64,000 nucleotides of DNA, taken from NCBI GenBank assembly GCA_001777915.1, contig MFFN01000008.1, positions 73,222 to 137,221 of the forward strand. The letters are read 5' to 3'. A program made the position numbers and the translations under genes. The notes beneath the pieces are model-generated. The model ran no database searches. It saw only the letters and a program-made list of their open reading frames with translations, and was not told the origin of the DNA. This DNA is from Candidatus Edwardsbacteria bacterium RifOxyA12_full_54_48. GTDB taxonomy: Bacteria > Edwardsbacteria > AC1 > EtOH8. Shown piece after piece: positions 24,990-33,434 of this stretch (within the stretch, counting starts at the first letter, position 1; every line of letters begins with the position of its first letter).

Positions 24990-25628
24990 ATGTCGGTGGA
25001 GCTGATATTGGTCAGGCACGGCCAGACCCAATGGAACCGGGAACAGATATTCCGGGGGTCAAAGGACATAGAGCTGGACGAGACCGGGCGCCAGCAGGCC
25101 GAAGCCCTGGGAGAACGGCTGAGATCGCGCCGGATAGATGCCATCTATTCCAGCTCGCTCAAACGGGCCATGTACACCGCCGAGGCCATCGCCCGCCTGC
25201 AGGGACTGCCGGTGATGGTGGGACCCGGGCTGGTGGACATGTGCTTCGGGGAGTGGGAGGGGCTGGCCCACCAGGAGGTGAAGCAGAGGTATCCCAAGCA
25301 ATACCAGGCCTGGCGGGAGAACCCCTGGAAGGCCAGGATCCCGGGGGCCAGCAACATCAAGGATATCCAGGCCCAGTCCCTGAGGGCCATCAAAGGCCTG
25401 ATCGAGGACAATCTGCCGGAATCCACCGTGGCGGTGGTCACCCACCGGGTGATCCTCAAGCTGATCCTGATGAAGATGCTGAACATGGGCCCGGAGGGGT
25501 TCTGGAACATCAAGCTGTCGTCCTGCGGCCTGACCACCGTGGAATGGGACGGAAAAAGGTTCGTGCTGACCTGCCTGAACGACACCGGCCATCTGGATGA
25601 TCTGAACATCAAACAAATAGATTTCTAA
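24990..25628 (+). CDS. Histidine phosphatase family protein (phosphoglycerate mutase-like)
   Basis: 212 residues. The catalytic His is in LVRHGQTQWN. FGEWEGLAHQEV carries the acid, VTHRVILKLIL the second His and SSLKRAMYTAEAIA a phosphate-binding Arg. Members include alpha-ribazole phosphatase (CobC) and broad phosphatases; there are no cobalamin genes here to favour CobC. AAAGGAG precedes ATG 24990. The TPR gene starts 12 nt after the stop, so it is in an operon with that gene and copA. Confidence 0.85.
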   Translation: MSVELILVRHGQTQWNREQIFRGSKDIELDETGRQQAEALGERLRSRRIDAIYSSSLKRAMYTAEAIARLQGLPVMVGPGLVDMCFGEWEGLAHQEVKQRYPKQYQAWRENPWKARIPGASNIKDIQAQSLRAIKGLIEDNLPESTVAVVTHRVILKLILMKMLNMGPEGFWNIKLSSCGLTTVEWDGKRFVLTCLNDTGHLDDLNIKQIDF

Positions 25629-25639
25629 AAACCAAGATA

Positions 25640-27067
25640 ATGCACAAGGGATGCTATAAAATAGAACGGCACTGGATATCGTCAGCCGACGGCAACAAAG
25701 AATGCTATCCCAGCGGTATCGCCCTGAGGAAGGCCGAGGTCCAGGTGGTGACCGGACTGTGGGACAAAGCGGTCGATCTGTATCAGCAGGTGCTGGCCGC
25801 CGCTGAGCGCCTGGGGGCAGATCACCAAAGGGCCGAAAGCCTTTTCCGACTGGGGGAGGTGTTCAGGCTGAAGAGCGAATACCCGGCGGCATTGGAGCAT
25901 TTATCAAAAGCCAAGCAGTTGTTTGAGGAGCTGAGCGAAGGGGGAGGAGCGGCCAAAGCGGCAGGCGCCATGGGCGGAGTATTTGGAGAGCAGGGAGATT
26001 ATCAGCAGGCCCTGGAATGCTTTAGCGAACGAAAAGACTGGGCGGAAAAAACCGGGGATAAAATGGAGCTGGGGATAGCCTGGGGCAACCTGGGGGTGAT
26101 CTATGCCGAGCAGAAGATGCTGGACCGGGCCCTGGAATGCTACCGGCAGCAAAAGAAGCTGGCCGAAGAGACCGGCGACCTGTTGGGAGTTTCGCTGGCC
26201 GAGGGGAATTCCGGCAATATGTACCTGTACCAGGGCGAATATGATACGGCCATTGAGCATATGCAAAGGCAGATGGAGCTGGCCGCCAAGATCGGGGACA
26301 AAAGGACCCTCTGCGGCGTGACCTGCAATCTGGGGTTGTTGTTTAAGAGACAGGCCCAGCTGGAGAAATCGCTGGAATATCTGCATAAGGCGGTCCAGGC
26401 GGCTTCGGAAATAGGGTATATCCGGGTGGTTTCCGTGGCCACGGGGAATGAGGGGGTGGTCTGCCTGCAGCTTGGCCGGTGGGATCAGGCCAGACATCAT
26501 CTTGAGGAGCATAAAAAACTTACCGAAGAAATGGAGGATTGTCCGGGCCAGATCATAGCACTGGTGAATCTGAGCAAACTGGAGGAGTTGGCCGGGGACC
26601 CGGACAAGCCCCAAAGCCTTTTGCGCGCCGCCCTGGAGATTGCCGGCAAAAGCAAGCTGACCAACCTGAGGGTGATCATTTTAAACACCCTGGCAGAACT
26701 TTTATTGGAACAAAATAATCCCGCCGAAGCTTCCAATTTGCTCCGGCAGGCAGCATCGTTGAACCGGGAACAGGAGGATCCCGAGCAGACAGCCGTGATG
26801 GGATTTTTGTCTTTATTGCTGGAACTGGAACAGGGGGAAGCTTCGGCACTCAAGGGATTAAAAGAACTGGCTGAAAGTGAAGCATCGGAATCCATCAAAA
26901 TGGGGGCCTGCATCGGGCTTTACCGGCATACCGGCGATAACGATTACCTTGAGGCGGCCGGAGAGCTTTCGGAAAAGTTGTATGCCCAGACCCGGGATGT
27001 GGAATACAAGATAAGGATGGACCGGCTGCGGGCCAGGAAACCAGTCAAGACGAGAGAGTATACATGA
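25640..27067 (+). CDS. Tetratricopeptide repeat protein coupled to copA
   Basis: 475 residues with about nine TPR-like units of the 40-residue LGN/TPR_12 kind from about residue 28 to 420, e.g. AWGNLGVIYAEQKMLDRALECYRQQKKLAEETGD and TCNLGLLFKRQAQLEKSLEYL. No signal peptide, membrane segment or enzyme domain is visible. It is probably a cytoplasmic interaction scaffold. Its stop overlaps the copA ATG by four bases (ATGA at 27064-27067), which implies translational coupling, yet no known TPR partner of CopA explains this. Confidence 0.75.
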   Translation: MHKGCYKIERHWISSADGNKECYPSGIALRKAEVQVVTGLWDKAVDLYQQVLAAAERLGADHQRAESLFRLGEVFRLKSEYPAALEHLSKAKQLFEELSEGGGAAKAAGAMGGVFGEQGDYQQALECFSERKDWAEKTGDKMELGIAWGNLGVIYAEQKMLDRALECYRQQKKLAEETGDLLGVSLAEGNSGNMYLYQGEYDTAIEHMQRQMELAAKIGDKRTLCGVTCNLGLLFKRQAQLEKSLEYLHKAVQAASEIGYIRVVSVATGNEGVVCLQLGRWDQARHHLEEHKKLTEEMEDCPGQIIALVNLSKLEELAGDPDKPQSLLRAALEIAGKSKLTNLRVIILNTLAELLLEQNNPAEASNLLRQAASLNREQEDPEQTAVMGFLSLLLELEQGEASALKGLKELAESEASESIKMGACIGLYRHTGDNDYLEAAGELSEKLYAQTRDVEYKIRMDRLRARKPVKTREYT

Positions 27068-29499
27068 AAAAAACCGAGATCCCCGTCCGCGGGATGCATT
27101 GCGCCTCCTGCGTCAATAACCTCGAACAGCATCTGAAAAAGCTCGGAGGGATAGTTTCGGCCAGCGCCAACCTGGCCGCCGAGAAGGCCTTCATCGAATA
27201 CGATGAGGGGCAGATCGATGTCGCCGGGATAGTCAAGGCCGTCAGCGATGCGGGCTATCAGGTCCCAGTCCAGAAGCTCTCCCTGCCGGTGGGCGGGATG
27301 CACTGCGCCTCCTGCGTGCTTAACGTGGAGAAGTCCTTGAAGAAAAGCCCGGGGGTGGTATCGGCCAGCGTCAATCTGGCCACCGAGCAGGCCGACATCT
27401 CATATCTTCCGGAGATGACCAGCCGGGATAAAATAAAGACCGCCATCACCGAAGCCGGATACCAGGTGTCGGAAGGATCCGCCAAATCCGAAAATGTGCC
27501 AGTTGCTCCGGCGGTCTCATTGGATGTCCGGCGGGAGGAATATTACCGGTCGCTTAAGCGAAGGTTTCTGTTCGCCCTGATATTTGCCGTTCCGGTCTTC
27601 CTGGGCGGGATGCACATGTTCCTGCCATTCCTTCCCGGCTGGCTGCATGATCCCTACATCATGCTGGGCCTGGCGGCCCCGGTCCAGATATTCTCCGGCT
27701 GGCCGTTCTACCAGGGTTTGTGGGCCTCCATAAAACGGCGCAATGCCGATATGAATACCTTGGTGGCGGTGGGGACCACCGCCGCCTTCGGCTACAGCCT
27801 GGCGGCCACCTTCTGGCCGGAATTCTTCGCCGGTGCGGGACGGGAGCCGGCCTACTATTACGATTCGGCGGCGGTGATCATCACCCTGATCCTGCTGGGC
27901 CGAATGCTGGAGGCCAAAGCCCGGGGCCGGACCTCGGAGGCCATCAAGCGGCTGGTCGGCCTGCAGGCCAGGACCGCCCGGGTGGCCAGGGATGGCAATG
28001 AGATCGAAGTGCCGCTGGATCAGCTTATAGTCGGGGATATCATCATTGTCCGGCCGGGGGAGAGGATCGCCGCCGACGGGGTCATCACCCAGGGGTATTC
28101 CACCATCGACGAATCGATGATCACCGGGGAGAGCATTCCGGCTGACAAAAACATCGGCGACCAGGTCATGGGCGGCACCATCAACAAGACCGGAGCCTTT
28201 CGCTTCAGGGCATCAAAGATCGGGCGGGATACCATGCTGGCCCGGATCATCAGACTGGTGGAGGAGGCCCAGGGCAGCAAGGCTCCGATCCAGAGGCTGG
28301 CCGACCGGATCGCCGCCATCTTCGTCCCGGTAGTGATGGCGGTGGCCGCCGCCACCTTTGTCGCCTGGCTGATCTGGGGGCCGTCGTTCAATATGGCCCT
28401 GATCAACGCGGTGGCGGTGCTGGTGATCGCCTGCCCCTGCGCCCTGGGGCTGGCCACCCCCACCGCCATCATGGCCGGCACCGGACGGGGGGCCGAGCTG
28501 GGGATACTGATCCGGCGGGGCGAGGTGCTGGAACAGGCGGGCCGCATCACCAGCATTCTGTTCGACAAGACCGGGACCCTGACCTCAGGGAAAATAGCCG
28601 TCACCAATGTGGCGGTGATGCCGGAATTCAATGAGGACGAACTGCTGGCCCTGGCTGCTTCGGCCGAAAGTTCATCCGAGCATCCCATCGGCCAGGCCAT
28701 AATGGATTACGCCCGGCTGAAAAAAATATCATTGTTGGAAGTTTTAGATTTCAAGGCTTTGCCAGGCTCCGGCCTCAGCTGCCGGGTGGGCGGGCGGATG
28801 GTGGAGGTCGGCCACCGGCAGATGATGGAGCAGAAAGGCATCGGCTACACCAAGCTGGAAAAACTGGCCGGACGCCTGCAGCAGGAGGGCAAGACGGTGG
28901 TCTATGTTGCCATAGATTCCCGGCCGGCCGGGATCATCGCGGTGGCCGACACCCTGCGGGAGAATGCCGTCCGGGTCATCGCCGACCTTAAGGGCCTGGG
29001 TCTGAGGACCGCCATGATCACCGGGGACCACCGGGAGGCGGCCATAAACATCGCCGGACAGCTGGGGATCGACCAGGTGCTGGCCGAAGTTCTACCCGGC
29101 GATAAGGCAGCCGAAGTCAAAAAGCTGCAAGCCGCCGGGCAAAAGGTGGCCATGGTGGGCGACGGGATCAACGACGCTCCGGCCCTGGCCCAGGCCGACA
29201 TCGGGATAGCCATGGGCCGGGGCACCGACGTGGCCATCGAGTCGGCCGACATCATCCTGATCAGTGATAATCTGGAACTGATAGCCGGATCGCTGAAGCT
29301 TTCTAAGGCCACCCTGAGGGTGATCAAGCAGAATCTTTTCTGGGCCTTCTTCTACAACGTCATCGGGATACCGGTGGCCGCCGGGGCGCTGTATCCCCTC
29401 TGGGGGATACTGCTCAATCCCATGCTGGCGGCGCTGGCCATGGCCTTCTCCTCGGTCAGCGTGGTGAGCAACAGCCTTAGGCTGAGAAAGTGGAAATAA
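27064..29499 (+). CDS. copA: Copper-translocating P-type ATPase
   Basis: 811 residues, a P1B-type ATPase that exports Cu(I). Two N-terminal metal-binding domains carry GMHCASC (about 11-17 and 79-85). The CPC motif in transmembrane helix 6 is at about 457-459 (IACPCALGLA), the phosphorylated Asp in DKTGT is at about 501, and the hinge is GDGINDAPALAQADIGIAMG. The late helices keep YN (FFYNVIG) and MAFSSVSVVSNSLRLR, the signature for copper specificity. The last 67 bases of the gene recur at 29974-30040 with one mismatch. Confidence 0.96.
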   Translation: MKKTEIPVRGMHCASCVNNLEQHLKKLGGIVSASANLAAEKAFIEYDEGQIDVAGIVKAVSDAGYQVPVQKLSLPVGGMHCASCVLNVEKSLKKSPGVVSASVNLATEQADISYLPEMTSRDKIKTAITEAGYQVSEGSAKSENVPVAPAVSLDVRREEYYRSLKRRFLFALIFAVPVFLGGMHMFLPFLPGWLHDPYIMLGLAAPVQIFSGWPFYQGLWASIKRRNADMNTLVAVGTTAAFGYSLAATFWPEFFAGAGREPAYYYDSAAVIITLILLGRMLEAKARGRTSEAIKRLVGLQARTARVARDGNEIEVPLDQLIVGDIIIVRPGERIAADGVITQGYSTIDESMITGESIPADKNIGDQVMGGTINKTGAFRFRASKIGRDTMLARIIRLVEEAQGSKAPIQRLADRIAAIFVPVVMAVAAATFVAWLIWGPSFNMALINAVAVLVIACPCALGLATPTAIMAGTGRGAELGILIRRGEVLEQAGRITSILFDKTGTLTSGKIAVTNVAVMPEFNEDELLALAASAESSSEHPIGQAIMDYARLKKISLLEVLDFKALPGSGLSCRVGGRMVEVGHRQMMEQKGIGYTKLEKLAGRLQQEGKTVVYVAIDSRPAGIIAVADTLRENAVRVIADLKGLGLRTAMITGDHREAAINIAGQLGIDQVLAEVLPGDKAAEVKKLQAAGQKVAMVGDGINDAPALAQADIGIAMGRGTDVAIESADIILISDNLELIAGSLKLSKATLRVIKQNLFWAFFYNVIGIPVAAGALYPLWGILLNPMLAALAMAFSSVSVVSNSLRLRKWK

Positions 29500-30217
29500 T
29501 AAAAACAGGTTGCACATCCAATGGTTAGGCCGGATGTTACTTTCTTGTGACCAAGAAAGTAACCAAAGAAGTCTTTGCCGCCCAGTTCCGCGGATAGCAA
29601 GGCTTACGCCCCGGCATTCATTGAACCAGAACAAGCAGGAGGCACATGACGCAATGACTGCTTTTTCGGGGCTGAAGCATAGCCGCTCCGCTGAAGGCGG
29701 GAACCCACCTCCGGGTCGCATCAGCGCTGCTGTCCGGCTAAAAGCTGCCGTGAAAAATGTTTTGCCTGCGGGTGCCTAATTTCGTGATCAAGACATTTAG
29801 GCAGCTGGCTATAAAAACTACCAGGCAGCGGTGCAGCGACAGTTCTTCCGCCACCGCAGGTAAATCCATATAGGCGGATCCGCCTTTGGCGTGACTTTGT
29901 AGCTTTCTCTTCAAAGAGAAAGCGGAGAAAGGATAATTTTACGGAAACGGGAAATAATCTGAAGAGTCTTATTGCGGCGCTGGCCATGGCCTTCTCCTCG
30001 GTCAGCGTGGTGAGCAACAGCCTGAGGCTGAGAAAGTGGAGGCCCTAAGAAGGTTTGAAATATTGAGTATGTCATTCCAGACTTGATCGGGAATCCACCA
30101 GAGATATGGATTCCTGCTCCCCGCCTTTGCGAGGACAAGCTTCGCAGGAATGACATACCGTGTTTATATCTTTTGGGATTTATATTAAAAGCAAAAATAG
30201 TGTTTAAGGAGGCTGAC
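29500..30217 (+). repeat. Non-coding repeat element bracketed by copA 3' ends
   Basis: A 718-nt gap with no convincing gene. It starts with a 12-bp hairpin, GTTACTTTCTTG/CAAGAAAGTAAC (29536-29547/29552-29563), and has a 10-bp hairpin, GCTTTCTCTT/AAGAGAAAGC (29902-29911/29914-29923), near the other end. A second copy of the final 67 bases of copA follows at 29974-30040 and ends in frame with a stop. Palindromic repeats lie at 30071-30155. An open frame at 29510-29779 and the antisense frames look like by-products. The form suggests an inserted dispersed element, not a recognised insertion sequence. Confidence 0.65.
29974..30040 (+). pseudogene. copA: Duplicate 3' end of copA
   Basis: Matches 29428-29494 at 66 of 67 bases. 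It encodes AALAMAFSSVSVVSNSLRLRK-like codons and then WRP stop. The orphan lacks any upstream copA sequence. Confidence 0.9.
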
Positions 30218-31207
30218 ATGAAAAAACTCTTATTGACTATCACTGCCCTGCTGGGCCTGGTCTCTCTGGCCGCGGCCCAGACCGATTCGGGAGCCGTCTA
30301 CATCCAGATGGCCAACACCAGCTACGGGCAGAAGCTGTACCGGCAGTCCATCGAAGATTACCAGGCGGCATTAAGATTCCGGCCGGGGCATACCACGGTG
30401 ATCTACAACATCGCCTGCAATTACAGCCTGCTGGGCGATGAAAAGCAGGCGCTGGCCTGGCTCAACCAGGCCATCGACGCCGGGATGTACAATTTTGATC
30501 AGGACGAGGATTTTAACAACATCCGCAAATCCAAGGGCTATAAAAAGGCCCTGGCCCGGTCGGCAAAATTAATGGAAAAGATAAAGGGCCGCACCAACCA
30601 GCCGGTGGTGCTGCTGCCCGAGGGGTTCGATCCGGGGAAAAAATATCCCCTGCTGATAGCCATGCACGGCTTCGGAGGAGAGCCGGTGAACTTCTCCAAG
30701 GCCTTCAAAGCGGCCGGCAGCAAGAAGGGCTACATCGTCTGCTGTCCCTACGCACCCGAGGTGATGGGCAAGAACAGCTTCAACTGGGGGGAGTGGGAGC
30801 AGGCCGACCGGCGGATCATGGAGACCATCGCCTTGCTGAAGGCCAAGTATCAAATAGACGAAAAGCGGATGATCATCGCCGGCTTCTCCCAGGGCGGGTA
30901 TTACAGCTACTACCTGGGCCTGAAGCATCCCGACATCTTCATCGGCTCCATTCCCATCGGTCCGGGCTACGGGACCGAACTGGATCCCCTGATGGCCGAA
31001 GCCGCCAAAAATAAGATCATATTTTATGTGCTGATGGGCGAGCTGGAGCCGGAGGAAAGGATAGAGAAGAATATCCAGGCCATCAGGCAGTTCACCAAGG
31101 CCGGGATCACCGCCAGCTTCAATTTCTTCTCCGGGGTGGGGCATGCCCTGCCGGGGGATGCGAACTTCGAGCTGGTCCGGGCCATAGAGTGGATAGAGAA
31201 GTATTGA
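30218..31207 (+). CDS. Secreted TPR and alpha/beta-hydrolase (esterase-like) protein
   Basis: 329 residues with a signal peptide (about 1-21, SLAAA-QTD). Residues about 25-115 form two to three TPR units, including ALRFRPGHTTVIYNIACNYSLLGDEKQALAWLNQAID. The rest is a feruloyl-esterase/dienelactone-hydrolase-like domain with YPLLIAMHGFGG, the nucleophile elbow GFSQGGYYSYY, and the His in GVGHALPGD. Residue 283 or so (LMGELEPEE) is the likely acid region. ATG 30218 has AAGGAGG upstream, so I use it over a longer frame. The substrate is unknown; polysaccharide-linked esters are one option. Confidence 0.8.
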   Translation: MKKLLLTITALLGLVSLAAAQTDSGAVYIQMANTSYGQKLYRQSIEDYQAALRFRPGHTTVIYNIACNYSLLGDEKQALAWLNQAIDAGMYNFDQDEDFNNIRKSKGYKKALARSAKLMEKIKGRTNQPVVLLPEGFDPGKKYPLLIAMHGFGGEPVNFSKAFKAAGSKKGYIVCCPYAPEVMGKNSFNWGEWEQADRRIMETIALLKAKYQIDEKRMIIAGFSQGGYYSYYLGLKHPDIFIGSIPIGPGYGTELDPLMAEAAKNKIIFYVLMGELEPEERIEKNIQAIRQFTKAGITASFNFFSGVGHALPGDANFELVRAIEWIEKY

Positions 31208-31546
31208 GGGGCTATGCCACAAAGACACAAAGGCACAGAGCGACTTATGGTTCTAGTCATTGCGAGAAGACATCTGCGCCTGACGGATGAAGCAATCCAA
31301 GTTTTTGGATCGCTTCGCCTAGGCTACCTTATTTGACCACTTCCAGTGCCGTAGCTTCAGCGAAGGCACTCGCATGTTTGATATCGGGCATTACTCGCGA
31401 TGACGTAGGCCGCGGATATTTTATTGCGAATTCACTTGCATTATCATGGGGCGGGGTGTATATTTCATAAAGGCACATGGCAAAACATATAAATTCAAAA
31501 GCCATGTGCAAATGTCCTAAAAATCATTAAATAGGAGATATCAAGC
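31208..31546 (+). repeat. Gap with repeat copies and promoter
   Basis: 339 nt without a gene. It holds CACAAAGACACAAAGGCACAGAGCG, a repeat of the 40.3 kb type, at about 31211-31235. A minus-oriented copy of the GCGCC...CTATGGCGC element lies at 31311-31370, and a promoter at 31436-31464. Confidence 0.6.
31436..31464 (+). promoter_or_regulatory. Promoter with GGGGCGGGGTG spacer
   Basis: TTGCAT (31436-31441), 17-nt spacer, TATATT (31459-31464). TGGGGCGGGGTGTATA is shared with the promoter at 33372-33400. It lies 83 nt before the T9SS cargo gene. Confidence 0.65.
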
Positions 31547-32959
31547 ATGTTTAAACCTTTCATCTCTTTTATGATGGCGATGGGCCTCGCTTTAACGGGG
31601 GCGGTTCTTAATGCCCAGGAATTCCCGGTTGCCGTAGGAAGGGATTCCACCATTGGGTCGTGCGCGGTCTATGGGGGCGAGAACGGAATTATAACCATTT
31701 TGGGAGATACCTTGGATCAGAGCAATGTCACCGCCCAGCTGATCGGGTACCCGGATAGCCTGATCGGGGCCAGGATCTCGATCGGCCGGCAGGCCGAATT
31801 CCCCGGGGCGCTGACGGCCTTCGACGGGACCAACTATCTGCTGGCCTGGCGGGAGAGCGACAATTCCCTCAACGGCCAGTTCATCAGCACCTCGGGCGGA
31901 TTGGTGGGAAGCTATTTTACCATCGCGGCAAACGCATCCCTGATGCATCCCGGCGACTTCGGCCTGGCCTTCAACGACACCTCTTATATGGTGCTATTCG
32001 TCAAGACCGACACCCTGCTTTACGGCCAGCGGGTTTCCAAGAGCGGCAGCCTGATCGGCGGGCAGATCCAGATCAGCAGCAATCTGGCCCGCGACATCTC
32101 CCTGGCTTATGACGGGGCCAATTATCTGACGGCCTGGGTCGAGGTGATCCAGGACAGCGACAAGGATATCTATGGGCAGTTCGTCGGAGGCAACGGTTCC
32201 CTGAGTGGATCCAATTTCCTGATCGACGGCGGACCGAACCTGAGCGATAATCCGACCAGCTTGGCCTTCGACGGCTCCAGGTATCTGCTGGTCTATCACG
32301 AAACGCCCGACACCGGCACCAAGTGGACCATAATGGGGCGATTCATCACCACCTCGGGGGTGCTTCAGGATTCTATTGTGGTTTGCGACTCAATCCTGGA
32401 CCCCGGCATGCCCAGCATCGCTTTTGACGGGACCAATTACCTGATAACCTGGTCGCAGTACTCCATTCTGTCGCTCTTGGGAAGATTCTGGTCACCGGCT
32501 GGGATTCCGGTCGATGCTCCATTTGTAATATTCGATTACGTAGCCGGCAAGGTTCCCGTTGGAGGCTGTGGGTTCGGCGGCGGCAAGTACCTGGCCGTCG
32601 GTTCAAGGATGGATTATAATTTCACTGACGGCGATGTTTACGGAAGGTTCATTGAACCGCTGACCGGAGTGGCGGGCCGGGAAGAGCGGCCGACAGGTCG
32701 GTTTGCCTTGACCCAGAATTATCCCAATCCGGCCGATCGGCCGGCGGTGATCAGCTATCAGCTGCCCGCCAGCGTTTTTGCTGAACTGAAGGTTTACGAC
32801 ATGCTGGGCCGGGCGGTGAAGACGCTGGTCAGCGAACACCAGGGCGCAGGGAGCCACAGCGTTAAATTTAATCCCGGCAGCCTGGGGAACGGGGTATATT
32901 TTTATCGTTTACAGGCCGGTGGTTTTGTGGAGACGAAAAAACTGGTGTTGATGCGGTAA
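31547..32959 (+). CDS. Secreted protein with T9SS type A sorting domain
   Basis: 470 residues with a signal peptide (about 1-23, AVLNAQ). The body repeats units like ALTAFDGTNYLLAWRES, LAYDGANYLTAWVEV, LAFDGSRYLLVYHET and IAFDGTNYLITWSQY, about 60 residues apart, which suggests a beta-propeller. Residues about 385-470 are a typical C-terminal sorting domain: NYPNPADRPAVISYQLP, LKVYDMLGRAVKTLVSEHQGAG and GVYFYRLQAGGFVETKKLVL. This is the export signal of the type IX secretion system. Its function is unknown, possibly surface adhesion. Confidence 0.82.
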   Translation: MFKPFISFMMAMGLALTGAVLNAQEFPVAVGRDSTIGSCAVYGGENGIITILGDTLDQSNVTAQLIGYPDSLIGARISIGRQAEFPGALTAFDGTNYLLAWRESDNSLNGQFISTSGGLVGSYFTIAANASLMHPGDFGLAFNDTSYMVLFVKTDTLLYGQRVSKSGSLIGGQIQISSNLARDISLAYDGANYLTAWVEVIQDSDKDIYGQFVGGNGSLSGSNFLIDGGPNLSDNPTSLAFDGSRYLLVYHETPDTGTKWTIMGRFITTSGVLQDSIVVCDSILDPGMPSIAFDGTNYLITWSQYSILSLLGRFWSPAGIPVDAPFVIFDYVAGKVPVGGCGFGGGKYLAVGSRMDYNFTDGDVYGRFIEPLTGVAGREERPTGRFALTQNYPNPADRPAVISYQLPASVFAELKVYDMLGRAVKTLVSEHQGAGSHSVKFNPGSLGNGVYFYRLQAGGFVETKKLVLMR

Positions 32960-33434
32960 GCAGGATTGATATCATTTTATTAGACCTCACCCCTGCCCAC
33001 TTTCGTTTGTCATTTATTATCGCCATCTCAGTGCAGGCTCTCTCCAAATAAATTTGGAGAGGGTGTTAGGTTAGGCCCGGATGGAAGGCCATCCGGGCTT
33101 ATGTTTTTATTCAGCGATACCATTCCGCCAAAGGCGGACAGGAAATAATATCGCTGGTAATTCAACAAGGCTTTGCCGAAGCCTATTGGCAGAGGCCGCA
33201 ACTGCGGCCTTGTGCGCCTTCGCCGTAGCTACGGCGCTTGAAATTGCCAACAATACAAGCGTAGGCGAATGATACCAAGCGATAGGCTTCCTCCTACGCT
33301 TTGGCTGCGGCGGATAAATTAGCCTATCGCTAAAACACAAAACCTGATAAAACCATTTATGAAATTTCTTCTTGATTTTGCCTGGGGCGGGGTGTATAGT
33401 TGATACTGTAAACACTAAATATATCGGTGATGAA
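32960..33434 (+). repeat. Repeat-rich gap
   Basis: 475 nt without a convincing gene. It holds the third copy of the 3'-flanking hairpin repeat (32982-33066, stem CTCTCCAAAT/ATTTGGAGAG at 33040-33061). A plus-oriented copy of the GCGCC...GGCGC element is at 33214-33272. The promoter lies at 33372-33400. Short open frames here are composed of these repeats. Confidence 0.7.
33372..33400 (+). promoter_or_regulatory. Promoter of the CsgG-like gene
   Basis: TTGATT (33372-33377), 17-nt spacer ending GGGGCGGGGTG, TATAGT (33395-33400), 35 nt before ATG 33435. It shares the spacer with 31436-31464. Confidence 0.65.

Noticed and set aside
24962-25600. Frame overlapping the histidine phosphatase gene on the same strand
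   Set aside because: The conserved RHGQT and THR motifs are only in the 24990 frame; this one is Gly/Pro-rich and unrelated.
29510-29779. 89-codon open frame inside the repeat element
   Set aside because: Its sequence is composed of the repeat and hairpin DNA; no ribosome-binding site or family.
33081-33272. 63-codon frame between the T9SS cargo and CsgG-like genes
   Set aside because: Made up of intergenic repeat sequence, including the GCGCC element.
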